The notes under the pieces: generated by a model
What the model was told of the DNA's origin: nothing
What the model saw: the letters and a program-made list of their open reading frames with translations, nothing else
Databases searched by the model: none
Translations under genes and position numbers: made by a program
Shown: one piece after another, positions 17,424-25,476 of the stretch
Position numbering within the stretch: the first letter of the stretch is position 1
Layout of the letters: the number at the start of each line of letters is the position of its first letter
NCBI RefSeq assembly: GCF_014640315.1
Contig: NZ_BMGS01000013.1
Coordinates: forward strand, 1-64,000
Source: Hymenobacter glacieicola
Lineage (GTDB): Bacteria > Bacteroidota > Bacteroidia > Cytophagales > Hymenobacteraceae
DNA length: 64,000 nucleotides
Reading direction: 5' to 3'

Positions 17424-18014
17424 ATGGCTGACGATAAAAACCCCCAATCCAACGACCCCCAATTCGATCAGACGGGCCCTGCTGCCGACCACGTAGCCGG
17501 CGAGGTAACGGACGAGCCCATTGCCCCCGAAACTGCCGGGGAAGTAGAAGGCGCCGCTACCGCCACTGCCGGCTCGAAGACGGACGCTGAATTGGCCGAT
17601 TTGAAAGATAAATACCTGCGTCTGGCGGCGGAGTTCGAGAATTACAAGCGCCGTACCACCAAGGAGCGCGCCGACCTGTTCAAAACCGCCAATCAGGAGC
17701 TGATGGTAGCACTGTTACCTGTGCTTGATGATTTCGACCGGGCCCGCCACCATACCAAAGACACGGAGGATGCCAGCGCGGTGCGGGAAAGCATCGACAT
17801 CATTCATAATAAGCTCCAGAAAACCTTGAACCAGAAGGGCTTGGCCCCGATGGAAGCTAAGGGTGGGGCTTTCGACCCCGATTTGCACGAGGCCATTACC
17901 CAGATTCCGGCCCCGTCGGACGACCTGAAGGGCAAGATTGTAGATGAGGTGGAGAAAGGCTACTACCTCGGTGACAAGGTGATTCGCCACGCTAAAGTGG
18001 TGCTGGGCCAATAG
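17424..18014 (+). CDS. grpE: Nucleotide exchange factor GrpE
   Basis: A 196-residue co-chaperone that releases ADP from DnaK. It has an acidic low-complexity N-terminus (DDKNPQSNDPQFDQTGPA), a coiled coil (LKDKYLRLAAEFENYKRRTT) and the beta-wing domain ending KGYYLGDKVIRHAKVVLG. The ATG at 17424 is preferred over a frame start at 17364, because the added residues do not resemble GrpE. It is followed by dnaJ, with a palindromic element between them. Confidence 0.93.
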   Translation: MADDKNPQSNDPQFDQTGPAADHVAGEVTDEPIAPETAGEVEGAATATAGSKTDAELADLKDKYLRLAAEFENYKRRTTKERADLFKTANQELMVALLPVLDDFDRARHHTKDTEDASAVRESIDIIHNKLQKTLNQKGLAPMEAKGGAFDPDLHEAITQIPAPSDDLKGKIVDEVEKGYYLGDKVIRHAKVVLGQ

Positions 18015-18027
18015 CAAGAGTCAGAAG

Positions 18028-18126
18028 GTCATGCAGAGGCGCAGCCGAAGCATCTCGCGTGGCATCGTTAAAACAGTAACTCCATACGTCAGCACGCGAG
18101 ATGCTTCGGCTGCGCCTCTGCATGAC
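18028..18126. repeat. Long inverted repeat, palindromic element copy 2
   Basis: Perfect 34-bp arms (18028-18061 and 18093-18126) around a 31-base loop. The outer ends read GGTCATGCAGAGGCGCAGCC and complement. It lies between grpE and dnaJ, 20 bases before the dnaJ start, so it could affect their relative expression. Confidence 0.9.
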
Positions 18127-18146
18127 AAGCCAAGTATAGTAAGATC

Positions 18147-19286
18147 ATGGCAACGAAGCGAGATTATTACGAGGTGCTGGGCGTAGCCAAAAACGCTTCG
18201 GGCGACGAGATTAAGAAGGCGTACCGCAAGGTAGCCATCAAGTATCACCCCGATAAAAACCCCGACGACCCCACCGCTGAAGACAAGTTCAAGGAAGCGG
18301 CAGAGGCCTACGAGATTCTGTCGGATGAGCAAAAGCGTGCCCGCTACGACCGGTTCGGCCACCAGGCTGGCGGTGGTAACGGAGGTGGCCCGAACATGGA
18401 GGACATTTTCTCCCAGTTCGGCGACATTTTCGGGGGCGGCGGCTTCGAGGGTTTCTTCGGCGGCGGCCGCGGCCAGCAGGGCGGCCGGCGCGTGCGCAAG
18501 GGTTCCAACCTGCGCATCAAGCTGAAGCTGGACCTGGAAGAGGTAGCCAACGGCGTCGAGAAAAAGATCAAGGTGAAGCGCTATGTGGCCTGCAACACCT
18601 GCTCCGGCACCGGCGCCAAAAACGGCACTGACTTAAAAACCTGCGGCACCTGCAACGGCCAGGGCCAGGTAAAGCGCGTGGTGCAAACCATGCTCGGCCA
18701 GATGGTTAGCGCCTCTACCTGCCCTACCTGCGAGGGCGAGGGCAAGGTAGTAACCAGCAAGTGCGACGCGTGCCACGGCGAAGGCCGGCAGCTGCACGAG
18801 GAGGTGATTCCCATCAACATTCCGGCGGGCGTGGCCGAGGGCATGCAGCTGAGCATGAACGGCAAAGGCAACTACCCTGAGCGGGGCGGCGTACCCGGCG
18901 ACCTGCTGATTCAGATTGAAGAAGAGCCGCACGAGGTGCTCAAGCGTGATGGTAACAATATCATGTTCGAGCAGTACATTTCGTTCGTGGATGCCTCACT
19001 GGGGGCCAGTATTGAGGTGCCGACCATTGAAGGCAAGGTCAAGATTAAGGTAGACCCCGGCACCCAGCCCGGCAAAATCCTGCGCTTGCGCGGCAAGGGC
19101 ATCAAGGACATCAACGGCTACGGCCGCGGCGACCAGCTGATTCACCTCAACGTCTGGACGCCGAAGAACGTCACGGGCGAGGAGCGGGAGCTACTCGAGA
19201 AACTGCGCGATTCGCGCAACTTCACCCCGAACCCCGGCAAAAATGACAAAGGCTTCTTCGAGAAAGTAAAAGAGTACTTCCAGTAA
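18147..19286 (+). CDS. dnaJ: Chaperone DnaJ
   Basis: A 379-residue type I DnaJ that delivers substrates to DnaK and stimulates its ATPase. The J domain occupies residues 5-70, with HPD at 34-36. A Gly/Phe-rich region follows (GGGGFEGFFGGGRGQQGGRR). The four zinc-binding repeats read CNTCSGTG, CGTCNGQG, CPTCEGEG and CDACHGEG. The C-terminal substrate domains end in FFEKVKEYFQ. grpE precedes it, but dnaK is not in the window. Confidence 0.97.
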   Translation: MATKRDYYEVLGVAKNASGDEIKKAYRKVAIKYHPDKNPDDPTAEDKFKEAAEAYEILSDEQKRARYDRFGHQAGGGNGGGPNMEDIFSQFGDIFGGGGFEGFFGGGRGQQGGRRVRKGSNLRIKLKLDLEEVANGVEKKIKVKRYVACNTCSGTGAKNGTDLKTCGTCNGQGQVKRVVQTMLGQMVSASTCPTCEGEGKVVTSKCDACHGEGRQLHEEVIPINIPAGVAEGMQLSMNGKGNYPERGGVPGDLLIQIEEEPHEVLKRDGNNIMFEQYISFVDASLGASIEVPTIEGKVKIKVDPGTQPGKILRLRGKGIKDINGYGRGDQLIHLNVWTPKNVTGEERELLEKLRDSRNFTPNPGKNDKGFFEKVKEYFQ

Positions 19287-19307
19287 GCCATTCCGGATTA
19301 TTTATAT

Positions 19308-19344
19308 AAAAAGCCCGCTTTCCGCTACGGAAAGCGGGCTTTTT
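19308..19344 (+). terminator. Terminator after dnaJ
   Basis: A 17-bp stem (AAAAAGCCCGCTTTCCG and its complement) around a 3-base loop, flanked by A and T runs so it can work in both directions. Confidence 0.85.
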
Positions 19345-19501
19345 GCATGGTAAAAAGTTCGTGCAGCAGGTGAGGGGTAGCCACAGAACGAGGAGAAGGA
19401 AAGGCCTCTGGGCCTGGCGCGGAAAATATTTTTAGGTTGAGCTGTAATGCAAAGCCGTGGTGGGCGACTTATGTAGTGTTCTTAAACTCTAGCCTGCTCC
19501 C

Positions 19502-20005
19502 GTGGCCGTCTCAGTTGCTTCCGCATCCTTCGTGGCGCACATCAATGCGCACCAGCCCCTGCTGCTGCGCATCTGCCGGATGTACTGCGCCGCGGCCGGC
19601 GACCAGCAGGATTTGTACCAGGAAATTGTACTGCAGCTCTGGCGAGCCTACCCCCGCTACGAAGCCCGGGCCAAGTTCAGCACCTGGCTTTACCGCATTG
19701 CCCTAAACGTAGCCATTTCCGACCTGCGCCAGCGCACCCGGAAGCCCGCCCCCGAGCGGTTCGGCCCCGCCCTGCCCGATGTGGCCGCACTTCCCGACTC
19801 CGGACCTAATGCCGACGACCTAGCCCAACTCTACCGCGCCATTGCCCGGCTCTCAGATGTGGAAAAGGCCTTTGTGCTGCTGTATCTGGAAGAACGTACC
19901 TACGAGGAAATGGCTGACATACTTGGGATTACACAGAACAATGTGCGCGTGAAAATGCACCGCGTGCAGGATAAGCTTCGCCACTTCCTAACTCAACTGG
20001 CCTGA
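19502..20005 (+). CDS. ECF-type RNA polymerase sigma factor
   Basis: A 167-residue sigma-70 family protein with only regions 2 and 4. Region 2 includes GDQQDLYQEIVLQLWRAY and FSTWLYRIALNVAISDLRQR. Region 4 carries the helix-turn-helix YEEMADILGITQNNVRVKMH. The start is GTG; no in-frame ATG precedes it. The stop overlaps the ATG of the next gene (TGATG), so the membrane partner is translationally coupled. A possible -7 box (TATTTTTA) lies at 19437-19444. Target genes are not evident. Confidence 0.92.
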   Translation: MAVSVASASFVAHINAHQPLLLRICRMYCAAAGDQQDLYQEIVLQLWRAYPRYEARAKFSTWLYRIALNVAISDLRQRTRKPAPERFGPALPDVAALPDSGPNADDLAQLYRAIARLSDVEKAFVLLYLEERTYEEMADILGITQNNVRVKMHRVQDKLRHFLTQLA

Positions 20006-20640
20006 TGGAACTCGATGATTTTTGCCGCCGCTGGCAGGAGCAGCCAGCTGAGCCTACCCACATTTCTTTAACCGAACAAAAGCTACGCGCTATGCTTTCC
20101 TCTTCTTCCTCCGTAAATCCGCTGCTTAAGCTGAGAAAAAACGCTTCCCGTGAGCTTAACTGGGTAGTAATAGCCTTTGGGCTGAACGGCTTCAACGCCC
20201 TGTATTTTGCTCGGAACTCTGCTAGCCTGCAGTGGTTTGTGGTGATGTTGATGGCAATGCTGTCAGTAGTAGGAGGGCTGGTCTACCAGCGGCTGCGGGT
20301 GATTCGGGAAATGGAACAGCAGCAGGATAACTTGTACGAGTCCCTGAAAAACCGGATTGTCCGGTTCCGGCACCTGATGCGGTTGCACGACTACGTAGGG
20401 GTAGTAACCTTGACTCTGGTGGTGCTTACAGTTTTGCTGGTTCGATACACTGACCTGCTGAATTACCTGCGGCCTTCCAGCCCCGACTGGGGCCTGCACT
20501 TAGCCCTGGTAGCCGCGGGTGTGGTGGCGGTACTGGGCCTTATTTACGCCGCCTATGCGGTGGGAAAAGCGGAACACCAGCGCCGCTATGGCCGCTACCT
20601 CGACCAGCTGGAAGCAGCCCTGCGGGAGTTGGGGGAGTAA
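20005..20640 (+). CDS. Small polytopic membrane protein coupled to the ECF sigma factor
   Basis: A 211-residue protein whose ATG overlaps the sigma factor's stop by one base. Residues 1-50 are soluble and the rest holds four hydrophobic helices: around 53-70, 76-92 (WFVVMLMAMLSVVGGLVYQR), 130-148 and 160-185. A charged segment joins the second and third helices. It has no HxxxCxxC zinc anti-sigma motif and no large periplasmic sensor domain. Position suggests that it controls the sigma factor, as in many Bacteroidota sigma/membrane-partner pairs, but this is inference. Confidence 0.75.
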   Translation: MELDDFCRRWQEQPAEPTHISLTEQKLRAMLSSSSSVNPLLKLRKNASRELNWVVIAFGLNGFNALYFARNSASLQWFVVMLMAMLSVVGGLVYQRLRVIREMEQQQDNLYESLKNRIVRFRHLMRLHDYVGVVTLTLVVLTVLLVRYTDLLNYLRPSSPDWGLHLALVAAGVVAVLGLIYAAYAVGKAEHQRRYGRYLDQLEAALRELGE

Positions 20641-20719
20641 AGCAGCCGGTTGGTTGAAATACCAGATTCCGGACATAGCAAAAACTCTACATTGCTGCCA
20701 CCTAACCAATTCACCTGCC

Positions 20720-21661
20720 GTGCAACCTATTCTTCAAGCCCTGAACGTGCGCAAGGCCTACGCCCAGCACGTTGCCCTCGACGGCGTCAGCCTCGATATT
20801 CCGGAGCGCAGCATCTTCGGCCTGCTCGGTCCTAACGGGGCCGGCAAAACCTCACTTATCCGCATTATCACCCAGATAACGGCCGCTGACGAAGGCGAAA
20901 TCCGGTTTCGGGGGGAGCGGCTCAAGCCCGCCCACATTGCCGAAATCGGCTACTTGCCCGAGGAGCGGGGGCTCTACAAGAAAATGAAGGTAGGCGAGCA
21001 GCTGCTCTACCTGGCCCGCCTGCGCGGCATGAGCCGGGCCGACGCCACGGAACGCATTAAGGCCTGGCTGACGCGCTTCGACATCAAGCCCTGGGCTGAA
21101 AAAAACGTGGAAGACCTCTCCAAAGGTATGCAGCAGAAGGTGCAGTTCATTGCTACCGTGCTGCACGAGCCCAGCCTGATTATTCTGGATGAGCCCTTCT
21201 CCGGCTTTGACCCCATCAACGCCAACCTCATCAAGGACGAGATTCTGGATTTGCGCGACCGGGGCGCCACCATCATCTTCAGCACCCACCGCATGGAGTC
21301 GGTGGAGGAGATGTGCGACAGTATAGCCCTGATTAACCGCAGCCGCAAGGTGCTCGACGGGCCCGTGAGTGCCATCAAAGACCAGTTCAAAACCCAGACT
21401 TACGAGGTGGAGGGCAAAGGCCGCCTGATGGTAATGCACCCCGACTTTGAGGTGCTGGAACACAAGGAACGCGAAAACGGCCACTTCTACGACCGAATCA
21501 GGCTGCACGCGGGCACCACGCCCAACGATTTGCTGCGCTACCTGATCAGCAACGTGGAGGTGCATGCTTTCCGGGAGCTGATTCCGAGCATCAATGACAT
21601 CTTTATCCGGCGGGTGCGCGAAACCATGCCCGAAAGCCTGGTAGAGCCGGTTTCCGCCTGA
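20720..21661 (+). CDS. ABC transporter ATP-binding subunit (NatA-like)
   Basis: A 313-residue ATPase with Walker A GPNGAGKTSL, the Q-loop region GYLPEERGLYKK, signature LSKGMQQKVQF, Walker B LIILDEPFSGFDP and switch STHRMESVEEM. The C-terminal 80 residues match the DUF4162-type domain following NatA/YhaQ-like ATPases. The GTG at 20720 is preferred as the start; the frame runs upstream to 20519, but that part overlaps the previous gene and has no family resemblance. It pairs with the permease gene 56 bases downstream. Exported substrate unknown; sodium or drug efflux is typical of the family. Confidence 0.92.
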   Translation: MQPILQALNVRKAYAQHVALDGVSLDIPERSIFGLLGPNGAGKTSLIRIITQITAADEGEIRFRGERLKPAHIAEIGYLPEERGLYKKMKVGEQLLYLARLRGMSRADATERIKAWLTRFDIKPWAEKNVEDLSKGMQQKVQFIATVLHEPSLIILDEPFSGFDPINANLIKDEILDLRDRGATIIFSTHRMESVEEMCDSIALINRSRKVLDGPVSAIKDQFKTQTYEVEGKGRLMVMHPDFEVLEHKERENGHFYDRIRLHAGTTPNDLLRYLISNVEVHAFRELIPSINDIFIRRVRETMPESLVEPVSA

Positions 21662-21717
21662 TTTCCTACCCCCGCAACCTCCCTTCAACCTGAACGCACG
21701 ACTACTGCTTCCTTCTC

Positions 21718-23088
21718 ATGGATAAAATCTGGCTTATCATTCAGCGCGAGTACCTGACCCGGGTGCGCAAGAAAAGTTTTCTGATTATGTCGTTGCTGGC
21801 GCCGCTGCTGCTGGCAGGCAGCCTGGTGGGCATCGCCAAGTTCTCGGGCTCCTCGGAAACGCAGGTGGTAGCCGTGCGCGACGACAGCGCCCAGCGGATG
21901 CTGCAACACCTAACGGCCACGGAAGAAGTGCGCTTTGTGCCGGCCAGCGGCACTACCCTGGCCGGAGCCACGGAGGCCTTCAAGAAAGCCCGGCCCAAGC
22001 AAGACGCCCTGCTCTACTTCCCCCCAAGCTTCACGCTGGATAACAGCACCGGTATTCAGCTGCTGGCCAATGGCAACGTGAGCCTGAACCGGCAGAGCAA
22101 AATCCGGAAGGCCGTGGAAAAGGCTGTGGGCGAACTGAAATTAAGCCGCTCTGGCCTCACGCAAACCACCATCGACAACCTCAAGGCCAAGGTTGAGCTG
22201 GACGCCGTGGACCTCACCCAGCAGGGCGGGCGCAAAAACAACGTGGGCACCACCACCGCGGCGGCCTACTTCCTGTCCATTCTGGTGTACATGTTCATTT
22301 TCATCTACGGCGTGCAGGTGATGCGCGGAGTAGGGGAGGAGAAGTCGAGCCGCATTATGGAGGTAATGATTTCCTCGGTGAAGCCTTTTCAGCTCATGAT
22401 GGGCAAGATTCTGGGCATTGCCGCCGTGGTGCTCACCCAGTTTGCCCTTTGGATGGTGCTGTCCTGGGGCCTGACGACCCTGGCCGCCCCTTTGCTCATG
22501 AAGTCCGACGTGAAGTCGCCGCCCGCGGCGGCCGTAGCGGGCATGCAGCAGGCCACTACCTACGACAAGGCCCCCGCCGCCACGGCCACTGCCTCCGATG
22601 ATGCCGCCGTAGCGCCGACAGCGGCTACCACCAGTCCCTGGAGCTTCCTGAGCGGCCTGCCCGTGGGTACCATCATTGGCGGCTTCCTCTTCTTTTTCCT
22701 GGGCGGCTACCTGCTGTATTCGGCGCTATTTGCCTCCATTGGGGCCGCCGTGGACGACCAGACCGACTCCCAGCAGTTCATGTTCCCGATTACGATTCCG
22801 CTGATTCTGAGCTATGTCGTCAGCATCAACGTCATCATCAACGGCGACCCGAACGGCCCGCTCGCCTTCTGGCTCTCTATGATTCCGTTTACCTCGCCCA
22901 TTGCCATGGTCATGCGTCTGCCCTTCGGCGTGCCGATGTGGCAACTGCTGCTCTCCGGGACGCTGCTGGTGGCCGGTTTTGTACTCACCACGTGGGTAGC
23001 GGCCCGCATTTACCGCGTCGGCATTCTGATGTACGGCAAGAAAGTAACCTACGCGGAGCTGTCGAAGTGGATGTTTTATAAGGGATAA
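21718..23088 (+). CDS. ABC-2 type permease (NatB-like)
   Basis: A 456-residue inner-membrane permease partner of the preceding ATPase. One N-terminal helix (SLLAPLLLAGSLVGIAKFSG) is followed by a large extracytoplasmic domain to about residue 175. Five or so C-terminal helices follow, interrupted by an Ala-rich loop at about 265-300. EKSSRIMEVMISSVKPFQLM is the conserved ABC-2 coupling motif. This is the NatB/YhaP arrangement. A hairpin follows the gene. Confidence 0.9.
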   Translation: MDKIWLIIQREYLTRVRKKSFLIMSLLAPLLLAGSLVGIAKFSGSSETQVVAVRDDSAQRMLQHLTATEEVRFVPASGTTLAGATEAFKKARPKQDALLYFPPSFTLDNSTGIQLLANGNVSLNRQSKIRKAVEKAVGELKLSRSGLTQTTIDNLKAKVELDAVDLTQQGGRKNNVGTTTAAAYFLSILVYMFIFIYGVQVMRGVGEEKSSRIMEVMISSVKPFQLMMGKILGIAAVVLTQFALWMVLSWGLTTLAAPLLMKSDVKSPPAAAVAGMQQATTYDKAPAATATASDDAAVAPTAATTSPWSFLSGLPVGTIIGGFLFFFLGGYLLYSALFASIGAAVDDQTDSQQFMFPITIPLILSYVVSINVIINGDPNGPLAFWLSMIPFTSPIAMVMRLPFGVPMWQLLLSGTLLVAGFVLTTWVAARIYRVGILMYGKKVTYAELSKWMFYKG

Positions 23089-23113
23089 ACGCCCCGCATA
23101 ACGTGAACAACCT

Positions 23114-23152
23114 GGGCCCCGGTAGCTGTTTACAGACAGCCGCCGGGGCTTT
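23114..23152 (+). terminator. Hairpin after the ABC permease
   Basis: GCCCCGG pairs with CCGGGGC, and inner AGCTGT with ACAGC, around a 6-base loop. It is followed by TTTCGGG. Probable terminator of the exporter transcript. Confidence 0.55.
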
Positions 23153-23194
23153 CGGGTATTTTGCTCCGTAGTTTTCCGGTGGCTACTCTCTTGT

Positions 23195-24076
23195 ATGAAG
23201 CGAAACTCCCTGCTCCTAGTGCTGCTTGGCCTGCTAGTGGGCCTACCCCTGCGCGCCGACGATAAACCCGCGTACCGGCTGTTCACGGCCACCGGCAAGG
23301 CGGCCCCCTACGACAGAATGCTCCGGGAGCTGGCCGCTGCCGACGTGGTATTTTTCGGGGAGCAGCACAACGACCCCCTGGCCCACTGGCTGGAGCTGCA
23401 AGTCACGAAAGACCTGTTGCGCCTGCGGCAGGGCCAGGTGGTGCTGGGGCTGGAAATGTTTGAGCGCGACGTACAGCCTTTGGTAGACCAGTACACCACC
23501 GGGGAGTTATCGGACCAGGCCTTCGAGGAGCAAAGCCGCCCCTGGCCTAACTACGGCACCGACTACAAGCCTTTGCTGCAGCTGGCCCGGCAGCAAAAAT
23601 TCCGGGTCGTGGGCACCAACGTACCGCGCCGCTACGCCTCCCAGGTGGCCAAGGGCAGCCTGACCAGCCTCAACGACTTGCCCGCCGACGAAAAGGTGTG
23701 GCTGGCGCCGCTACCCCTGGCGGTAGACTACAACTTGCCGGGCTATAAAAACATGGCGAAGATGTTCGGGGGCGACGCTGCCCACGCGGCTGGGGTCCAG
23801 AATATAATTCAGGCCCAGGCCCTGAAGGATGCCACCATGGCCTACTTTCTCAACCAAGCCCGCCCCGAAGGCCACCTGCTGCTCCACCTCAACGGCGCCT
23901 ACCACTCCGACAACCACGACGGTATTTTGGCCTACCTGCGCCAGCAAAACCCCAGGCTGAAAGTGCTGACCATCAGCACCGTTTCGCAGGAGCAGCTGGG
24001 CAAGCTGGACCCGGAAAATGCGCAGAAAGCAGATTTTGTGCTCGTAGTGCCAACCGATATGATTAAAACCTACTAG
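23195..24076 (+). CDS. ChaN-like haem-binding/Tiki-superfamily lipoprotein-like protein
   Basis: A 293-residue exported protein with a signal peptide (MKRNSLLLVLLGLLVGLPLR) and the ChaN/PF04187 domain. VVFFGEQHNDPLAHWLELQV carries the family's GE-H motif, VVLGLEMFERDVQPLV is the second conserved block, and LNGAYHSDNHDGILAYL is the C-terminal His motif. Homologues bind haem or resemble metal-dependent peptidases. It lacks a lipobox Cys, so it is probably soluble in the periplasm. It stands alone and converges on the reductase gene. Confidence 0.82.
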   Translation: MKRNSLLLVLLGLLVGLPLRADDKPAYRLFTATGKAAPYDRMLRELAAADVVFFGEQHNDPLAHWLELQVTKDLLRLRQGQVVLGLEMFERDVQPLVDQYTTGELSDQAFEEQSRPWPNYGTDYKPLLQLARQQKFRVVGTNVPRRYASQVAKGSLTSLNDLPADEKVWLAPLPLAVDYNLPGYKNMAKMFGGDAAHAAGVQNIIQAQALKDATMAYFLNQARPEGHLLLHLNGAYHSDNHDGILAYLRQQNPRLKVLTISTVSQEQLGKLDPENAQKADFVLVVPTDMIKTY

Positions 24077-24173
24077 ACCCCGGATGCGGACGGATGGCTA
24101 ACGGATGAAACCGACGAACTGACTTGAGGAAAGTATCCGCTGCGCTGGCTTGAGATTCTCAGGACATACCAAC

Positions 24174-24205
24174 CCGACCTGCTTCGGCTGCGCGCAGCAG
24201 GTCGG
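24174..24205. terminator. Hairpin between chaN-like and reductase genes
   Basis: A 10-bp stem (CCGACCTGCT with AGCAGGTCGG) closes a 12-base loop containing TCGGCTGCGC. It lies in a 245-base convergent spacer and may stop either transcript. The TTCGGCTGCGC core also occurs in palindromic element 2. Confidence 0.45.
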
Positions 24206-24320
24206 CCTGAAGTAGCCGATGAGCAGCTTGTAGATGACGGTATCAGTTCATCTACTTGGCGACACCTAAAAACTAGGCCATCCGTTTCATCCGGTTTTGC
24301 ATCCGTCAATCCTCTGTGGT

Positions 24321-24953
24321 TTAGTAGCTCACGAAGGGCATCTGGCCCACGAATTCTTCGCTTTCTACTTGTTTGAGGATGAAGTCGGCCAGATCGGCGC
24401 GGCTGATGCTGGTGCTGGCATTCACGCCCACCCAGCCCACGCGGTACTGGCCGCGAGCGGGGCCGGTGGTTAGGCGCGGGGCTCGCACTATTTCCCAGGA
24501 TAACCCGTTGGTTTGCAGCACATCGGCGTGGCCTTGGGCATCGGTTAGTACATGGGGCACGGCCAGGCGCATGATGCCCCGAATGAGCTTGTCGGCTAGT
24601 TTGGGCTGATCGGCGGGGTAGGGCAGGCCCCCACCCGAGAGGCTGATGATGCGCCGGATGCCCTGCTGCTGCATGGCCGCGACGATGGTGGCCGTCCCGC
24701 GCGTCTGCACGTCCTTGGGTGAATTTTTTACTTGCCCGAACAAGCTCACAACCACATCAGCGCCCTGCAGGGTGCGGGCTACGTCGGCGGCACTGAGCAC
24801 GTCGCCGGGAATCACCTCCAAGGCAGCCGACCGTTGTGGGATTTTGGCTGGGTCGCGGGCCAGAGCACGCACCGAGTAACCCTGGGCCAGGGCCAGCGGT
24901 AGGAATTGCTGGCCGGTGAGGCCCGAGCCGCCAAAAAGAGCAATATGTTTCAT
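24321..24953 (-). CDS. NmrA/SDR-like NAD(P)-binding protein
   Basis: A 210-residue atypical short-chain reductase. The N-terminal Rossmann motif is MKHIALFGGSGLTGQQFLPL, followed by YSVRALARDPAKIP (dinucleotide specificity loop, with Arg favouring NADP) and VIPGDVLSAADVARTLQGAD. It resembles flavin-reductase/NmrA-like family proteins such as YtfG or BLVRB. The frame runs upstream to 25226, but that part overlaps the divergent HxlR gene and is not conserved-looking, so I start at ATG 24953. The divergent regulator probably controls it; such pairs often respond to electrophiles or quinones. Confidence 0.88.
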   Translation of the reverse strand: MKHIALFGGSGLTGQQFLPLALAQGYSVRALARDPAKIPQRSAALEVIPGDVLSAADVARTLQGADVVVSLFGQVKNSPKDVQTRGTATIVAAMQQQGIRRIISLSGGGLPYPADQPKLADKLIRGIMRLAVPHVLTDAQGHADVLQTNGLSWEIVRAPRLTTGPARGQYRVGWVGVNASTSISRADLADFILKQVESEEFVGQMPFVSY

Positions 24954-25038
24954 AAGCGCAAAAACATCAGGTTTCGGGCAAAGAACCGTAGCTTCGGGGT
25001 ACTGGTTGCCATGGCTGGTACTAACCTTCAGGTAAGAA

Positions 25039-25422
25039 ATGACGCCTTCGCCCGTATCCATCACTCCGCGCTGTCCCATCCGGACTACCCTGGAACTGGT
25101 GGGCGGTAAGTGGCGCCTGCTGGTGCTCCACCAGCTCAGGGGCGGGCCCCTGCGGTTTGGGGAGTTAAGGCGTCTGCTGCCGGGCATTAGCGAGAAAATG
25201 CTGGTGCAGGAACTGCGCCTGCTCACGGATGCCGACCTGCTTCATCGGCGCAACTACGGCGAGGTGCCGCCCCGCGTGGAGTACGCCCTCACGCCCACGG
25301 GCGAGGCAGCCCTACCCTTGGTAGCCGCCGCCGCTGCTTTCGGCCAGCACTACCTGAGTACCTTGCCCCAAAACCAGAGCCCAGGCCACCAGGTAGCTAC
25401 TTCCGACCCAACGAAGCAATAA
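25039..25422 (+). CDS. HxlR-family transcriptional regulator
   Basis: A 127-residue winged-helix regulator. CPIRTTLELVGGKWRLLVLH is the family hallmark: an N-terminal cysteine, then the GGKW block. LPGISEKMLVQELRLLTDAD is the recognition helix region, and VEYALTPTGEAALPLV forms the wing. The N-terminal Cys at about residue 12 can act as an electrophile or redox sensor in HypR/YodB-type members. It is divergent from the NmrA-like reductase gene with 85 bases between their starts, so it probably regulates both. Confidence 0.92.
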   Translation: MTPSPVSITPRCPIRTTLELVGGKWRLLVLHQLRGGPLRFGELRRLLPGISEKMLVQELRLLTDADLLHRRNYGEVPPRVEYALTPTGEAALPLVAAAAAFGQHYLSTLPQNQSPGHQVATSDPTKQ

Positions 25423-25476
25423 AGCCTGCTGACTTGCCTTCCCTCTCACGGCCTTCTCTCTAACGTATAGCCCGCC

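Noticed and set aside
20852..21688. 278-codon minus-strand frame over the ABC ATPase gene
   Set aside because: Opposite the Walker and signature motifs of a clear ATPase; no motif of its own.
24954..25226. N-terminal extension of the NmrA-like reductase frame
   Set aside because: It overlaps the divergent HxlR gene, and the Rossmann fold begins exactly at the ATG at 24953.
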